A stretch of 64,000 nt of DNA from Ruminococcaceae bacterium P7 (GTDB taxonomy: Bacteria > Bacillota > Clostridia > Oscillospirales > Acutalibacteraceae), in NCBI GenBank assembly GCA_900100595.1, contig FMUA01000002.1, forward strand, positions 62,001 to 126,000. Direction: 5' to 3'. Shown here one piece after another: positions 27,780-36,579 of this stretch; position 1 is the first letter of the stretch; each line of letters starts with the position of its first letter. The position numbers were made by a program, and so were the translations under genes. A model generated the notes under the pieces. The model searched no databases. It was not told the DNA's origin and saw nothing but the letters and a program-made list of their open reading frames with translations.

Positions 27780-28568
27780 TCAAATCTTTTTCATCAGCTG
27801 TGCCGTCGCGGCATAGTGCAGCACCTCAAATTCAGGAGGTGCGATCCACTCCAGCAATGCCTTGTGCTCACGCTCCCACGCGGCAAGCTCTGCATCCGTT
27901 AATGACGCGCCGACACCGCGGCATGCCCGCATCCTGCCGTGCCAGCTCTCGCGGGTAAACGGAACACGCAGACGGAACTCTTCGTGATGCACCAAATCAA
28001 AGCGTTCAAAGTAGCATGCGGGAATTTCGATCGGATGCACGGTCTCTCCCCTTCCGCTCCATGCGGGATGATAGCGCAGCACAAGCTCTTCGCTCGCGCG
28101 GGCGATTTCATCTTCAAACGGCAGCCACGCCATGTACAATATCAAAAGGCTTCCGTGCGGCTTGAGCATGCGGTGAAGCTGCGGCATCACGCGCTCATGC
28201 TGAAAATACCAGAAGCACTGACAGGCGGTGATCACCTCAAACGACGCGTCCGGGAAGTCGGCCTCCTCGGTCGGAACCGCAAAATAGCGGATATCCATTC
28301 CCTTTGACAGCGTCTTCGCCTGCGCGATCTGTTCCGCTGAAATATCCGTACCCGTCCAGCGCGCACCGTATTTGTACATATTCCGCGGCAATACGCCTGT
28401 TCCCGTACCCAAATCAAGCACATTCTGACCATCGGTACATAATCCGCGGCGGAGAACCGCGTCATAAAACGCCTGCGGATAAATATCGCGGTACTTCGCG
28501 TAATCCGCCGACGCCCTGCCCCAGTCAAAGGGTCTGCCTCCGTCGATAGCGGCATCCGTGATTTCCAT
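27780..28568 (-). CDS. Class I SAM-dependent methyltransferase
   Basis: 262 residues. Methyltransferase type 11-like fold: SAM-binding motif NVLDLGTGTGVLPRNM at about residue 50, acidic motif II GTDISAEQIAQAK, and the post-I motif FEVITACQCFWYF. The N-terminus FDWGRASADYAKYRDIYP is often seen in small-molecule methyltransferases of this group. The substrate is unknown. It begins 28 bases after the Toprim gene and precedes the cohesin-like gene, so they may share a transcript. Confidence 0.88.
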   Translation of the reverse strand: MEITDAAIDGGRPFDWGRASADYAKYRDIYPQAFYDAVLRRGLCTDGQNVLDLGTGTGVLPRNMYKYGARWTGTDISAEQIAQAKTLSKGMDIRYFAVPTEEADFPDASFEVITACQCFWYFQHERVMPQLHRMLKPHGSLLILYMAWLPFEDEIARASEELVLRYHPAWSGRGETVHPIEIPACYFERFDLVHHEEFRLRVPFTRESWHGRMRACRGVGASLTDAELAAWEREHKALLEWIAPPEFEVLHYAATAQLMKKI

Positions 28569-28595
28569 GTCGGTCCTCCGTTCTTTCGTTAATCG

Positions 28596-29183
28596 TTAGG
28601 GAAGTTGTTCCAGCGTTTCTTTTAATTCTTCGTAAGAATATAAGCAATTGAGCGCCGTGAGCATCGCGTTGGTGGAAAGGTATGTCGGCAGGTTAAGATA
28701 TTTGAGCAATCCTTGCCGCAGCTCGGCGGAATAGGCGGTACCCGTCAGTCCCAGCTCATACAAATCCGCCTTGGATATCTCCTCACGCGCTGCGGTTTCC
28801 TCTCCGAGAACCGTCGCGCCGCAGCGTCTCAGCGCTTCAATGATGACCTCGTCGGTCATGCCCTCCACGCCGAGCAAACCCTCTTTACCTGCCTGCGCCT
28901 TGCGCTTTTCCTTGCCGGCGAGCTGAGGGATATAGCAGTTTTTTATCTGCCCCTTCGGCACGGCTCCCTTTAAGAAATTGCGGATCACAAAACCCGCTCC
29001 GTCGCTGTCGGTCAGGATCACGATTCCCCTTGCGGCTGCGATCTGACGGATCAGCTTTTGCTTTTCCCTGTCGTTAAACACGCGGAAGCCGCCCGTCTCG
29101 ATGATCGGGGCGTCTACGATGCCGCTGAGCTTGATTTTGTCATAGCGACCCTCTACGATAATTGCTTCCTTCAAACGAATCAT
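28596..29183 (-). CDS. rnmV: Toprim domain protein, ribonuclease M5-like
   Basis: 195 residues. The Toprim fold is seen from residue 7: IIVEGRYDKIKLS with the catalytic Glu, and ILTDSDGAGFVIRNFL with the DxD metal site. The KEGLLGVEGMTDEVI segment and C-terminal helical part fit the RNase M5 family (DUF4093), which trims the 5S rRNA precursor. Clostridial members are slightly divergent, so the exact RNA target is inferred. It overlaps holA by 4 bases. Confidence 0.85.
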   Translation of the reverse strand: MIRLKEAIIVEGRYDKIKLSGIVDAPIIETGGFRVFNDREKQKLIRQIAAARGIVILTDSDGAGFVIRNFLKGAVPKGQIKNCYIPQLAGKEKRKAQAGKEGLLGVEGMTDEVIIEALRRCGATVLGEETAAREEISKADLYELGLTGTAYSAELRQGLLKYLNLPTYLSTNAMLTALNCLYSYEELKETLEQLP

Positions 29184-30217
29184 CTTCTGCCCTCCTGCGC
29201 GGTGAGCAGCAGCTGCGCGATAAGCTGCTCGAGATAGACGCGCTGGTTGAGCTTGACGGACTTGAATTTCAAATCCGCGTCAATCAGGATATCCACGCTC
29301 TTCCGCAGCGCCTCGGTGCTGACGCGTGAGGTAGCGTTCCTGACGCGCTTGAGCACAAAGGTGCGCTTGCCGTAGCCGAAGTCCTCGGCGACGGTCTGGT
29401 CGGTCACACCGCATTCGGACGCGACGCGCACGCGGTAGGCGTCGATATAGGCGTTGCTGAGAATCACGAGCATCGCGATCGGCTCCTCACGCTGATAAAA
29501 AAGCAGATCGAGCACCTGAAACGCCTTCTGCCCGTTGCCCTGCAAAACCGCGTCGGACAGGTCAAAAATGCGGCTCTCAAGATTCACCGCAGCGAGCTTG
29601 TCGATATCTGAAAGCGATACCTCCTCGCCGCTAGCGTAATTGCAGATTTTATCGACCTCATTTTTGAGGCGCGTCAAATCACCGCCGCTCAGCGCGATCA
29701 ACTTATCCGCCGCGACGCGCGATATCAGCTTGCCGTTCTGATTCGCCCACTTGGCAATGGATTTTTCGAGCGTCATCGCGTTCTGCTTGTCAAACTTGCA
29801 GACGGCGTACTTCTTCGCGATCGCCTTTGCGAGACTGTCCAGACGGCTCGGCTTCGGGATATAGGACGGAAACGAAATAATCAGGATCGTGCCCGCGACG
29901 GGTTTTGCGCATATTTCCTTCAACGTATCAAACTCTGTCGGCGTCAGCGAATCGAGGAAGATGTCGCTGACCGTCACAAGGTTGTACTCGCTCATAAACG
30001 GTACAACGCGCATCGCTGCCGCAAGCTCTGTCATATTGACCTCGCCCGCAAAACGGTGGAGGTTGAAGTCCGAAGGTGATTTGCCCGCGATCGCTTCCTC
30101 GAGCTTGTGCGCGTAGGTACGCACGTACATCTGCTCGCTGCCGCAGAGCAGATAGACGGGTGAGAACTGCTTGGCTTTGATTTGTTTTTTGAGGTCTGCT
30201 TCGGTGATATTCGGCAT
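29180..30217 (-). CDS. holA: DNA polymerase III delta subunit (clamp loader)
   Basis: 345 residues. The clamp-loading subunit that opens the beta sliding clamp. Segments typical of HolA: SPVYLLCGSEQMYVRTY at the start, MRVVPFMSEYNLVTV, SGGDLTRLKNEVDKIC and the C-terminal collar helices with RREEP-like QREEPIAMLVILSNAY. It has no active Walker A, as expected. Works with PolC, encoded elsewhere in the window. Confidence 0.93.
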   Translation of the reverse strand: MPNITEADLKKQIKAKQFSPVYLLCGSEQMYVRTYAHKLEEAIAGKSPSDFNLHRFAGEVNMTELAAAMRVVPFMSEYNLVTVSDIFLDSLTPTEFDTLKEICAKPVAGTILIISFPSYIPKPSRLDSLAKAIAKKYAVCKFDKQNAMTLEKSIAKWANQNGKLISRVAADKLIALSGGDLTRLKNEVDKICNYASGEEVSLSDIDKLAAVNLESRIFDLSDAVLQGNGQKAFQVLDLLFYQREEPIAMLVILSNAYIDAYRVRVASECGVTDQTVAEDFGYGKRTFVLKRVRNATSRVSTEALRKSVDILIDADLKFKSVKLNQRVYLEQLIAQLLLTAQEGRR

Positions 30218-30230
30218 AAAAATCTCCTGA

Positions 30231-30257
30231 AAAACGGGACGTGCAGCGCACGCCCCG
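30231..30257 (-). terminator. Terminator after the phosphoribosyltransferase gene
   Basis: Arms CGGGACGTGC (30235-30244) and GCACGCCCCG (30248-30257) with one mismatch pair, 3-base loop, followed on minus by TTTTTC. It lies only 14 bases before holA, which may therefore need read-through or its own promoter. Confidence 0.8.
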
Positions 30258-30264
30258 CGATTAC

Positions 30265-30801
30265 TTATTTATAAAACAGCGGCAGGGGCTCGAGAAAAAT
30301 GATATCATCCCTGTCCTTGGCGCTGCCCTCCGCGAGGACGCACGCCTTGCCAACGACCTTCGCCTTGCAGGAATCCATCAGCATTTCCAGCGCCGCAAGG
30401 CTCTCGCCGGTGGAAACAACGTCGTCCACCAAAAGAACTCTCTTGCCCTTGAGGAACGCAACGTCGTCGTCGCCGAGATATAGCTTCTGCTCGCGCGCGG
30501 TGGTGATGGAATTGACCGTCACGGCGGTGCAGTTGCGCATATAAACCTTGACGCTCTTGCGCGCGATAACGTACTCGCGGCAGCCCTGACGCGCTATTTC
30601 ATAGCAGAGCGGAATTCCCTTTGCCTCCGCGGACACGACAACATCGTGCTCGGGACAGCGCTTGAGCAGCTCCGCGGCGGCGCGCTCGGTGACCTCAACG
30701 TCGCCAAACATAATAAACGCCGCGATATCCAGATTTTCATCAACGGGGAACATCTTGAGCTCGCGCTCAACGCCCGCAATCGTCATCTTATAAGTATCCA
30801 T
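30265..30801 (-). CDS. Adenine phosphoribosyltransferase-like protein
   Basis: 178 residues. Type I phosphoribosyltransferase; the PRPP-binding loop VLLVDDVVSTGES is intact at about residue 125, preceded by a flexible-loop region (VNSITTAREQKLYLG). The VVSAEAKGIPLCYEIA and YVIARKSVKVY segments agree with adenine phosphoribosyltransferases, which salvage adenine to AMP. Some relatives act on xanthine or regulate purine genes, so the symbol is left blank. It lies 14 bases after the HIT gene. Confidence 0.8.
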   Translation of the reverse strand: MDTYKMTIAGVERELKMFPVDENLDIAAFIMFGDVEVTERAAAELLKRCPEHDVVVSAEAKGIPLCYEIARQGCREYVIARKSVKVYMRNCTAVTVNSITTAREQKLYLGDDDVAFLKGKRVLLVDDVVSTGESLAALEMLMDSCKAKVVGKACVLAEGSAKDRDDIIFLEPLPLFYK

Positions 30802-30815
30802 GCTTCACACACTCC

Positions 30816-31157
30816 TTACGCCATCTGTCCGTTCAGCTGCGTACCGCCGAGAATGTGGAAGTGCAGATGCTTCACACTCTGGCATCCGTCGTCTCCGCAG
30901 TTGTTGACGATGCGGTAGCCGTTCGTCAGTCCGAGGGACTTTGTGATTGCGGGAATCTTGGTAAAGATATGCGCCACAACAGCGGCGTTATCCTCGGTAA
31001 TCGCGTCCGCGCAGCAGATATGCTCCTTGGGCACAATCAATACATGCACGGGAGCCTGAGGCTGTACATCATGGAACGCAAGGATTTTTTCATCCTCATA
31101 TACTTTCTTGGACGGAATCGAGCCGTCGATAATTTTGCAGAAAATGCAGTCGTTCAT
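30816..31157 (-). CDS. HIT family protein (HinT-like)
   Basis: 113 residues. The histidine triad HLHFHILGG, with the catalytic central His, ends the protein, and the N-terminus DCIFCKIIDGSIPSKKVYEDE has the conserved Cys pair of zinc-containing members. HinT enzymes hydrolyse nucleoside phosphoramidates such as AMP-lysine. First gene of the HIT-phosphoribosyltransferase unit, with an AGGAGAG ribosome site. Confidence 0.94.
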   Translation of the reverse strand: MNDCIFCKIIDGSIPSKKVYEDEKILAFHDVQPQAPVHVLIVPKEHICCADAITEDNAAVVAHIFTKIPAITKSLGLTNGYRIVNNCGDDGCQSVKHLHFHILGGTQLNGQMA

Positions 31158-31213
31158 TCTGATTCTCTCCTAAATCAAGTAATAATTACAAATGTGATTT
31201 CACACCACCTCAT

Positions 31214-31242
31214 ATTTTACAACACTTCCCTCGAAAAATCAA
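31214..31242 (-). promoter_or_regulatory. Promoter of the HIT gene
   Basis: TTGATT (31237-31242 on minus), 17-base spacer, TAAAAT (31214-31219). Same hexamers and spacing as the promoter of the HPr-like gene. Confidence 0.75.
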
Positions 31243-31253
31243 GTTTTTTTTGC

Positions 31254-31501
31254 TTCGCGTACTCCTTGGTTTATTATGAAGGCTGGTGCATGTTTTCGCG
31301 GGATGGGTTCATCAGACTTTTACCAATCCCATTTTTCAGGAAAGGTTTGTTCGGGATTATCCTTATTCACTCCAAACAGTTGAATAATAAATCGAAAAGA
31401 AACACGCATCGCTGTCCGTTGGAAATGGGATTCGTTCGTAAAGATGAACCCCTGACGCGAAAACGCGTACCAAAGGTTCATTTAAGCCCTTAGTACGCGA
31501 A
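31254..31501. repeat. 248-bp imperfect foldback element with 10-bp terminal inverted repeats
   Basis: The ends are a perfect inverted repeat, TTCGCGTACT at 31254-31263 and AGTACGCGAA at 31492-31501. Further blocks pair in the same order moving inward: TTTTCGCG, GGGTTCATC, AATCCCATTT, and at the centre TTATTCA (31363-31369) with TGAATAA (31381-31387). No coding frame with a ribosome site is inside. No clear target duplication was seen. It occupies most of the non-coding stretch between the HIT gene and plsY. It could be a non-autonomous mobile element or an RNA structure; only one copy is present in this window. Confidence 0.65.
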
Positions 31502-31510
31502 TCAAATTAT

Positions 31511-31670
31511 GGGAACCTCTAAAAATTCCCTACCGCGCATAAGCACGAAATCTTCACGGCATAATCTTGCCAAAACCCTTGAAATACGTCAGTATTCCTG
31601 CGGCGTTTTGACAATATTCTGCCATAAATCTTCCGTACTTCTGCACGACATTGAATTATTAGAGATTCCC
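31511..31670. mobile_element. Foldback MITE-like element, copy A (160 bp)
   Basis: Begins GGGAACCTCTAAAAATTCCC and ends GAATTATTAGAGATTCCC, so the two ends are inverted repeats. The whole element is one long imperfect palindrome. It matches the reverse complement of copy B (39587-39747) at all but two positions (one substitution, one deleted base). Flanks read TTAT on both sides, a likely 4-bp target duplication; the right TTAT contains the plsY stop codon. No protein is encoded. Confidence 0.85.
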
Positions 31671-32408
31671 TTATTTGGCCTTGATTTTCTTTTCTTCACC
31701 GCGGAGAAGTCTGCCGATGTTCTCCTTGTGCTTGATGGTGACGAAGATGCCGATAATCAATGCGGCTACGGTCGAGAGAATGACGTAGCTCAGATAGAAG
31801 CCGCTGCCAAGCTGATAGTCAAACAGGAAGGTCGCAAGGAAGGTGTAGGGTCCGTAGAGAACCGCGCCCGCGATGCTGCCGACCGAGATGATTTTTGTGA
31901 TCAGAAACAGGATCAGAAACGTGCCGAGTATCATCAGGAATACGCGCCAGTCCTCGGTGAGCATGAGAGCCGCCGCCGAAACGACGCCCTTGCCGCCCTT
32001 GAAGTGGAAGTAAAGCGGAAAGCTGTGGCCGAGAATACAGAAAATTCCCGCGATATATTTACCGAGGTTGACAAGCTGCAGATTCAACACGCTGTCCTGC
32101 GTTCCGTAATGGTTGCTCAGCATCAGCGAGAAGAACAGACCGCCCAGCAGCACCGCCGCCACGCACTTCAATGCGTCGCACACGATGGTGATGATAGCGG
32201 GAACCTTTCCCACCGAACGCAGAACATTGGTAAAGCCCGCGTTGCCGCTGCCCATGTCGCGGATATCCTTCTTTCCCTTTGTCCAGACGCGGGTGACGAT
32301 GACCGCGGGATTGATGCTGCCCAGCAGATAGGCAATCACTGCCGTCCCGAGGAATACCCACCAGTAAATCGGAAGCAGGGTCGTTATTTCACTCAGATAT
32401 GTGTCCAT
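31671..32408 (-). CDS. plsY: Glycerol-3-phosphate acyltransferase PlsY
   Basis: 245 residues. Membrane enzyme that moves an acyl group from acyl-phosphate to glycerol-3-phosphate, the first step of phospholipid synthesis. Family motifs: SINPAVIVTR, GSGNAGFTNVLR, and GHSFPLYFHFKGGKGV. Several membrane helices; somewhat longer than the usual 200 residues, with an extended N-terminus. The ATG at 32408 overlaps the der stop by one base (TGATG); a GTG one codon upstream is also possible. Its TAA lies in the flank of repeat copy A. Confidence 0.95.
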   Translation of the reverse strand: MDTYLSEITTLLPIYWWVFLGTAVIAYLLGSINPAVIVTRVWTKGKKDIRDMGSGNAGFTNVLRSVGKVPAIITIVCDALKCVAAVLLGGLFFSLMLSNHYGTQDSVLNLQLVNLGKYIAGIFCILGHSFPLYFHFKGGKGVVSAAALMLTEDWRVFLMILGTFLILFLITKIISVGSIAGAVLYGPYTFLATFLFDYQLGSGFYLSYVILSTVAALIIGIFVTIKHKENIGRLLRGEEKKIKAK

Positions 32409-33730
32409 CACTTGTCTCCCCTTTCACGGATGATCATGCGGATCGGCGTTCCTTCCATGCCGAACGCCTCACGGATGCGGTTTTCGAGGTAACGGCGGTA
32501 GGAGAAGTGGAACAGCTCCGCGTCGTTACAGAAAAAGACGAAGGTCGGCGGCTTGACGCTCGCCTGCGTCATATAGAAAATCTTCAGCCGCTTGCCCTTG
32601 TCGGAGGGAGGCTGTACACGCGTCGTCGCCTGCGCAAGCAGCTCGTTGAGCATACCCGTGCGGATGCGCAGGCTGGCGTTTTCGTTTGCGGCGACGATCG
32701 CCTCAAACAGCTTGTCCAACCTCTGACCTGTCTTGGCGGAGATGAATACCTGCGGCGCGTAGGACATAAACGCAAAATCCGTGTCAAGCTTCTTGCGGAA
32801 CTCCTGCATCGTCTTGTCGTCCTTCTCGATCGCGTCCCACTTGTTGACCGCGAGGATGCAGGCTCTGCCCGCTTCGTGCGCAAAACCTGCGACCTTGGTA
32901 TCCTGTTCGGTCACGCCCTCGGTGGCGTCGATCATGATCACGCAGACGTCGCTGCGCTCGATCGCCATCTTTGCGCGGAGAATGCTGTATTTCTCGATAT
33001 CGTCGTAGATTTTGCTCTGACGGCGCAGTCCCGCGGTATCGGTGAAATTGAATTTGCCGTAGCGGTTCTCAATCAGCGTGTCGATCGAATCACGCGTGGT
33101 GCCCGCGATATCGGAGACGATGCACCGCTCGGAATCGGTGATTTTATTGATCAGCGAGGACTTGCCCGCGTTGGGCTTTCCGATGACGGCAACGTTGATC
33201 ACCATGTCGTCCTCTTCCTCACTCTCGGGTGCGTCGAGGTGGGAAAACACCTCGTCGAGCAGGTCTCCCGTGCCGTGTCCGTGTACGGCGGAAACCTGAA
33301 TCGGCTCGCCGAGACCGAGGTTATAGAACTCATAGAACTCCATCGACGGCTCGCCGACGGTGTCGCACTTGTTGACGCAGAGCACGATCGGCTTGCCCGA
33401 TTTCTGGAGCATCTGCGCAACGTCCATATCCGTCGCGACCATACCGCTCTTGCAGTCCGTCACGAGGATGATAACGGAGGCGGTGTCGATCGCGAGCTGT
33501 GCCTGACGGCGCATCTGGGTGAGGATGATATCGTCGCTCTGCGGCTCGATGCCGCCCGTGTCGACCACAAACGCGGTCTTGCCGCACCACTCTGTCTCGC
33601 CGTAGATACGGTCGCGGGTAACGCCCGGGGTGTCGTCCACAATGGACAGCCGCTGTCCGATTAATTTGTTAAAAAGTGTTGATTTGCCGACGTTTGGTCT
33701 GCCCACAATCGCAATAACGGGCTTGTTCAT
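32408..33730 (-). CDS. der: Ribosome biogenesis GTPase Der (EngA)
   Basis: 440 residues. Tandem GTPase needed for maturation of the large ribosomal subunit. First G domain: GRPNVGKSTLFN, VNKCD; second: GKPNAGKSSLIN, DTAGLRRQ, VNKWD; then a C-terminal KH-like domain with PPTFVFFCND. Start chosen at ATG 33730, eight bases after GAGGAG; the six codons before are not needed. The der-plsY pair is co-transcribed. Confidence 0.97.
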   Translation of the reverse strand: MNKPVIAIVGRPNVGKSTLFNKLIGQRLSIVDDTPGVTRDRIYGETEWCGKTAFVVDTGGIEPQSDDIILTQMRRQAQLAIDTASVIILVTDCKSGMVATDMDVAQMLQKSGKPIVLCVNKCDTVGEPSMEFYEFYNLGLGEPIQVSAVHGHGTGDLLDEVFSHLDAPESEEEDDMVINVAVIGKPNAGKSSLINKITDSERCIVSDIAGTTRDSIDTLIENRYGKFNFTDTAGLRRQSKIYDDIEKYSILRAKMAIERSDVCVIMIDATEGVTEQDTKVAGFAHEAGRACILAVNKWDAIEKDDKTMQEFRKKLDTDFAFMSYAPQVFISAKTGQRLDKLFEAIVAANENASLRIRTGMLNELLAQATTRVQPPSDKGKRLKIFYMTQASVKPPTFVFFCNDAELFHFSYRRYLENRIREAFGMEGTPIRMIIRERGDK

Positions 33731-33757
33731 CGCACCAGCTCCTCTCAAATTAAGACA

Positions 33758-33787
33758 AAAGGGCGACGGAATATGCTCCTGTCGCCC
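33758..33787 (-). terminator. Terminator after rpmF
   Basis: GGGCGAC (33761-33767) with GTCGCCC (33781-33787), extended by GGA/TCC across a bulge, followed on minus by TTTTGTCTT. Confidence 0.85.
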
Positions 33788-33806
33788 ATCGTTGCTGCAA
33801 TCGGAA

Positions 33807-33992
33807 TTATGCTTCCTTCTTCACGATAACCTGTCTGCCGTTGTACATACCGCAGTTGCTGCAAGCTCTGTGAGCCGCCGTCAGCTCGCCGCAGTTCGGG
33901 CAAGTGGTGAGAGTGGGAGCATTGAGCTTCCATACGGTTGAACGTCTTGAGCTCTTTCTTGCGTGTGATGTTTTTCTCTTAGGTACTGCCAT
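33807..33992 (-). CDS. rpmF: 50S ribosomal protein L32
   Basis: 61 residues. Starts AVPKRKTSHARKSSRR after Met and carries the four-Cys zinc site CPNCGE and CSNCGMYNGR, so this is the zinc-binding form of L32. A good AGGAGG site precedes it. It follows yceD by 24 bases, the classical yceD-rpmF pairing. Confidence 0.98.
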   Translation of the reverse strand: MAVPKRKTSHARKSSRRSTVWKLNAPTLTTCPNCGELTAAHRACSNCGMYNGRQVIVKKEA

Positions 33993-34016
33993 TCCAAAGA
34001 CCTCCTTATATGTGTG

Positions 34017-34514
34017 TTACTCTTTCATAAGCTGTTTCAGAATTTCCAGCCTCGGATCCACGGTCTGCTTCTCACAGCCGCAGTCGCCCTCGTTGCGGTT
34101 CTTTCCGCACACGGGACACAGTCCCTTGCAATCCTCGCTGCAGAGAAATTTCTGCGGATAGTGGAGGATAATGTCGGAAATCACCACCTCGTCAAGCTCC
34201 AGGGTGAAATCGGGAGTTTCAATATAGTCGTCATTGGTCTCATCGACCAGGGTCTGCACCAGCCTGTGCTCAAAGCGCTTATGCTCCGTTCCGCTCAGCT
34301 CGGCGCCGCAGCGGTCACAGGGTCGGCAGAAGCCGTATTCGCAGTCAAGTGTGAGCGTCACAAGGCTCGCACGGTTGACCGCCGTCGCGGTTACGCTGAC
34401 GGGGGAAGTGAATGGAAAAATCCCGTCAATATCAATGTCCGTGATATCCAGCTCATAACGGATTTCACTGCTCTCGCCATCCGCGAGAAACACAGATTTC
34501 AATTCAAAAAGCAT
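34017..34514 (-). CDS. yceD: YceD/DUF177 family protein
   Basis: 165 residues. The family is found next to rpmF in most bacteria; in plants and bacteria it is linked to 23S rRNA accumulation. The conserved segment GFCRPCDRCGAE and the Cys-rich C-terminus (CSEDCKGLCPVCG and a later CGC) point to a metal-binding form. ATG at 34514 follows a GAGGTGAG site. First gene of the yceD-rpmF transcript. Confidence 0.92.
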   Translation of the reverse strand: MLFELKSVFLADGESSEIRYELDITDIDIDGIFPFTSPVSVTATAVNRASLVTLTLDCEYGFCRPCDRCGAELSGTEHKRFEHRLVQTLVDETNDDYIETPDFTLELDEVVISDIILHYPQKFLCSEDCKGLCPVCGKNRNEGDCGCEKQTVDPRLEILKQLMKE

Positions 34515-34561
34515 GAACTCACCTCGAAACCGCACAGACGCATATTAAAACGCTGTTTATT

Positions 34562-34590
34562 ATTATACAAAAGCTTTCCCGCTTTGTCAA
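34562..34590 (-). promoter_or_regulatory. Consensus promoter of yceD-rpmF
   Basis: Exact TTGACA (34585-34590 on minus), 17-base spacer, exact TATAAT (34562-34567). The best sigma-A promoter in the window, matching a ribosomal protein gene. Confidence 0.92.
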
Positions 34591-34661
34591 CCGATAAAAC
34601 GGATATTTTTCGCTTTTTTACGCTGTATTTTCAGAGGAAATGCCCTGTATTTTCCGATACG

Positions 34662-34689
34662 GAAAAAACGGCGCGGAAAACCGCGCCGT
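34662..34689 (-). terminator. Terminator of the pgi transcript
   Basis: 9-bp arms ACGGCGCGG (34668-34676) and CCGCGCCGT (34681-34689) with AAAA loop, followed on minus by TTTTTTCC. Confidence 0.93.
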
Positions 34690-34702
34690 CGTCATACTCA
34701 AT

Positions 34703-35119
34703 TTATACTCTCTCGCAAACCGCGTTGATGGAATCGGGGATGTCCGCCTCATCCGCGGAAATCAGCAGAACGATATTGGTGGAGGTTGTCTCCGAAAGCG
34801 CCTGCAGCTTCTTGGTGAAGGACTCAAGACCCGCAATTGCCTCGGGAGCAATCTTGAAGGTGGAGTCAACGAGGATGTCGGTAACGTCATAGTTGCCCGC
34901 GCAGATGCCGCTGATGAAGCCGTAGAGCATATCGTAACCAAAGATGGTGTACTGCTCGGTGTCGATCAGTCTTGCCTTATGGGTGACGTCGTAGGTGAGC
35001 TTCGCGCCCTTCTCGATGACAACGACGTTGCCCGAGGAAGCCGCTACCGCAGCGTTTGCACGCTCAATTAACTTTTTTGTTTTTCCTGTACCTTTTTTAC
35101 CGATTAATAATGTAACCAT
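34703..35119 (-). CDS. Small P-loop protein of unknown function
   Basis: 138 residues. Walker A GKKGTGKT at residues 7-14 directly at the N-terminus, and a hydrophobic strand ending NIVLLISADEADIP later that could act as Walker B-like. A conserved-looking DILVDSTFK segment lies in the middle. The size is that of a bare nucleotide-binding core. I do not recognise the family. It follows pgi by 43 bases and shares its terminator, so the two are probably co-transcribed. Start ATG at 35119 has an AGGAGG-type site. Confidence 0.8.
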   Translation of the reverse strand: MVTLLIGKKGTGKTKKLIERANAAVAASSGNVVVIEKGAKLTYDVTHKARLIDTEQYTIFGYDMLYGFISGICAGNYDVTDILVDSTFKIAPEAIAGLESFTKKLQALSETTSTNIVLLISADEADIPDSINAVCERV

Positions 35120-35162
35120 AGTAAAAACCTCCTGTATTTTAACGTAGTGTGAAATTGCGTAA

Positions 35163-36500
35163 TTACTTTAATCTTGCTTCCAGCGCCGCCTTCTGATCCT
35201 CATAGCCGGGCTTGCCGAGAAGTGCGAACATGTTCTTCTTGTAGCTCTCAACGCCGGGCTGGTTGAAGGGGTTCACGCCGAGCATATAACCCGAAATCGC
35301 GCATGCCTTCTCGAAGAAGTAAATCAGATAGCCGAGCTCGTTCTCGTTCATCTCGGGAACGTTGATGACAACATTGGGAACGCCGCCGTCGTTGTGCGCG
35401 AGAACGGTGCCCTCAAACGCCTTCCTGTTGACGAAGCCCATGGTCTTGCCCGCGAGGAAGTTCAGACCGTCCACGTTGGTGGGATCGGTGCCGAGGGTGA
35501 CTTCCTTTTGGCACTTGTCAAAGAGAACAACGGTCTCAAACATAGTGCGTCTGCCGTCCTGGATATACTGACCCAGAGAGTGCAGGTCGGTGGAGAAGAT
35601 AACGCTTGCGGGGAAGATACCCTTGTTATCCTTGCCCTCGCTCTCGCCGTAGAGCTGCTTGAACCACTCCGCCATCATGGTATAGGCAGGTTCATAGGAA
35701 ACCATGACCTCCATGGTCTTGCCCTTGCGGTAGAGGATGTTGCGGATCGCCGCGTACTTGTAGCAGTCGTTGGTCTTGAGGTCGTCGTTGTCCAGCTCCT
35801 TCTGCGCGGTCTGAGCGCCCTGCATGAGCGCGTCGATGTCAGCGCCCGAAACAGCGATGGGAAGCAGACCGACAGCCGTGAGGACGGAGAATCTGCCGCC
35901 GACGTCGTCGGGTACGACGAAGGTCTCATAGCCTTCCTCGTCAGCCAGCGCCTTGAGGGTGCCTCTTGCCTTGTCGGTGGTGCAGTAGATGCGCTCACGC
36001 GCGCCTTCCTTGCCGTACTTCTTCTCGAGCATCTCGCGGAATACGCGGAACGCGATCGCAGGCTCGGTGGTGGTGCCCGACTTGGAAATCATGTTGACAG
36101 AGACGTCCTTGCCCTCGCAAAGCTCCATGATCTCGGCAAGCGCCGAGGAGCTGATGGAGTTACCCGTGAAGAAGATCTGCGGGGTGTCCTTGCAGGTGAG
36201 GTTGTAGTTCTGAGAGGTCAGAAACTCTATCGCGGCGCGCGCGCCGAGATAGGAACCGCCGATGCCGATAACAACGAACACGTCGGTGTCCTTCTTGATT
36301 TTCTCGGCAGCCGCCTTGATGCGGGCGAACTCCTCTTTGTCATAGTCTGTGGGAAGATTCAGCCAGCCGATGAAGTCGTTGCCCAAGCCTGTGCCGTCAT
36401 GGAGCGCCTTGTGCGCAGCCTTGACCTCAGCCGCAACGCCGTCATACTCGTGCTCGCCGATAAAGCCTTTTAAATACGTATCAGTTAATCTCGTAGCCAT
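35163..36500 (-). CDS. pgi: Glucose-6-phosphate isomerase
   Basis: 445 residues, the length of the Firmicute enzyme. Interconverts glucose 6-phosphate and fructose 6-phosphate. Motifs: [46 protein letters not shown] and [15 protein letters not shown]. The ATG at 36500 sits eight bases after GGAGGAA; 14 codons upstream lie within the promoter and are excluded. Confidence 0.97.
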   Translation of the reverse strand: MATRLTDTYLKGFIGEHEYDGVAAEVKAAHKALHDGTGLGNDFIGWLNLPTDYDKEEFARIKAAAEKIKKDTDVFVVIGIGGSYLGARAAIEFLTSQNYNLTCKDTPQIFFTGNSISSSALAEIMELCEGKDVSVNMISKSGTTTEPAIAFRVFREMLEKKYGKEGARERIYCTTDKARGTLKALADEEGYETFVVPDDVGGRFSVLTAVGLLPIAVSGADIDALMQGAQTAQKELDNDDLKTNDCYKYAAIRNILYRKGKTMEVMVSYEPAYTMMAEWFKQLYGESEGKDNKGIFPASVIFSTDLHSLGQYIQDGRRTMFETVVLFDKCQKEVTLGTDPTNVDGLNFLAGKTMGFVNRKAFEGTVLAHNDGGVPNVVINVPEMNENELGYLIYFFEKACAISGYMLGVNPFNQPGVESYKKNMFALLGKPGYEDQKAALEARLK

Positions 36501-36533
36501 ACTCGAAATTCCTCCAATTACCTTTATTGTACT

Positions 36534-36562
36534 ATTATACAATAAGAGAGGATTTTTTGCAA
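36534..36562 (-). promoter_or_regulatory. Promoter of pgi
   Basis: TTGCAA (36557-36562), 17-base spacer, consensus TATAAT (36534-36539) on minus. The -35 lies 18 bases from the dacF-like stop. Confidence 0.8.
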
Positions 36563-36579
36563 GGCGTTTGCGGAATAAT

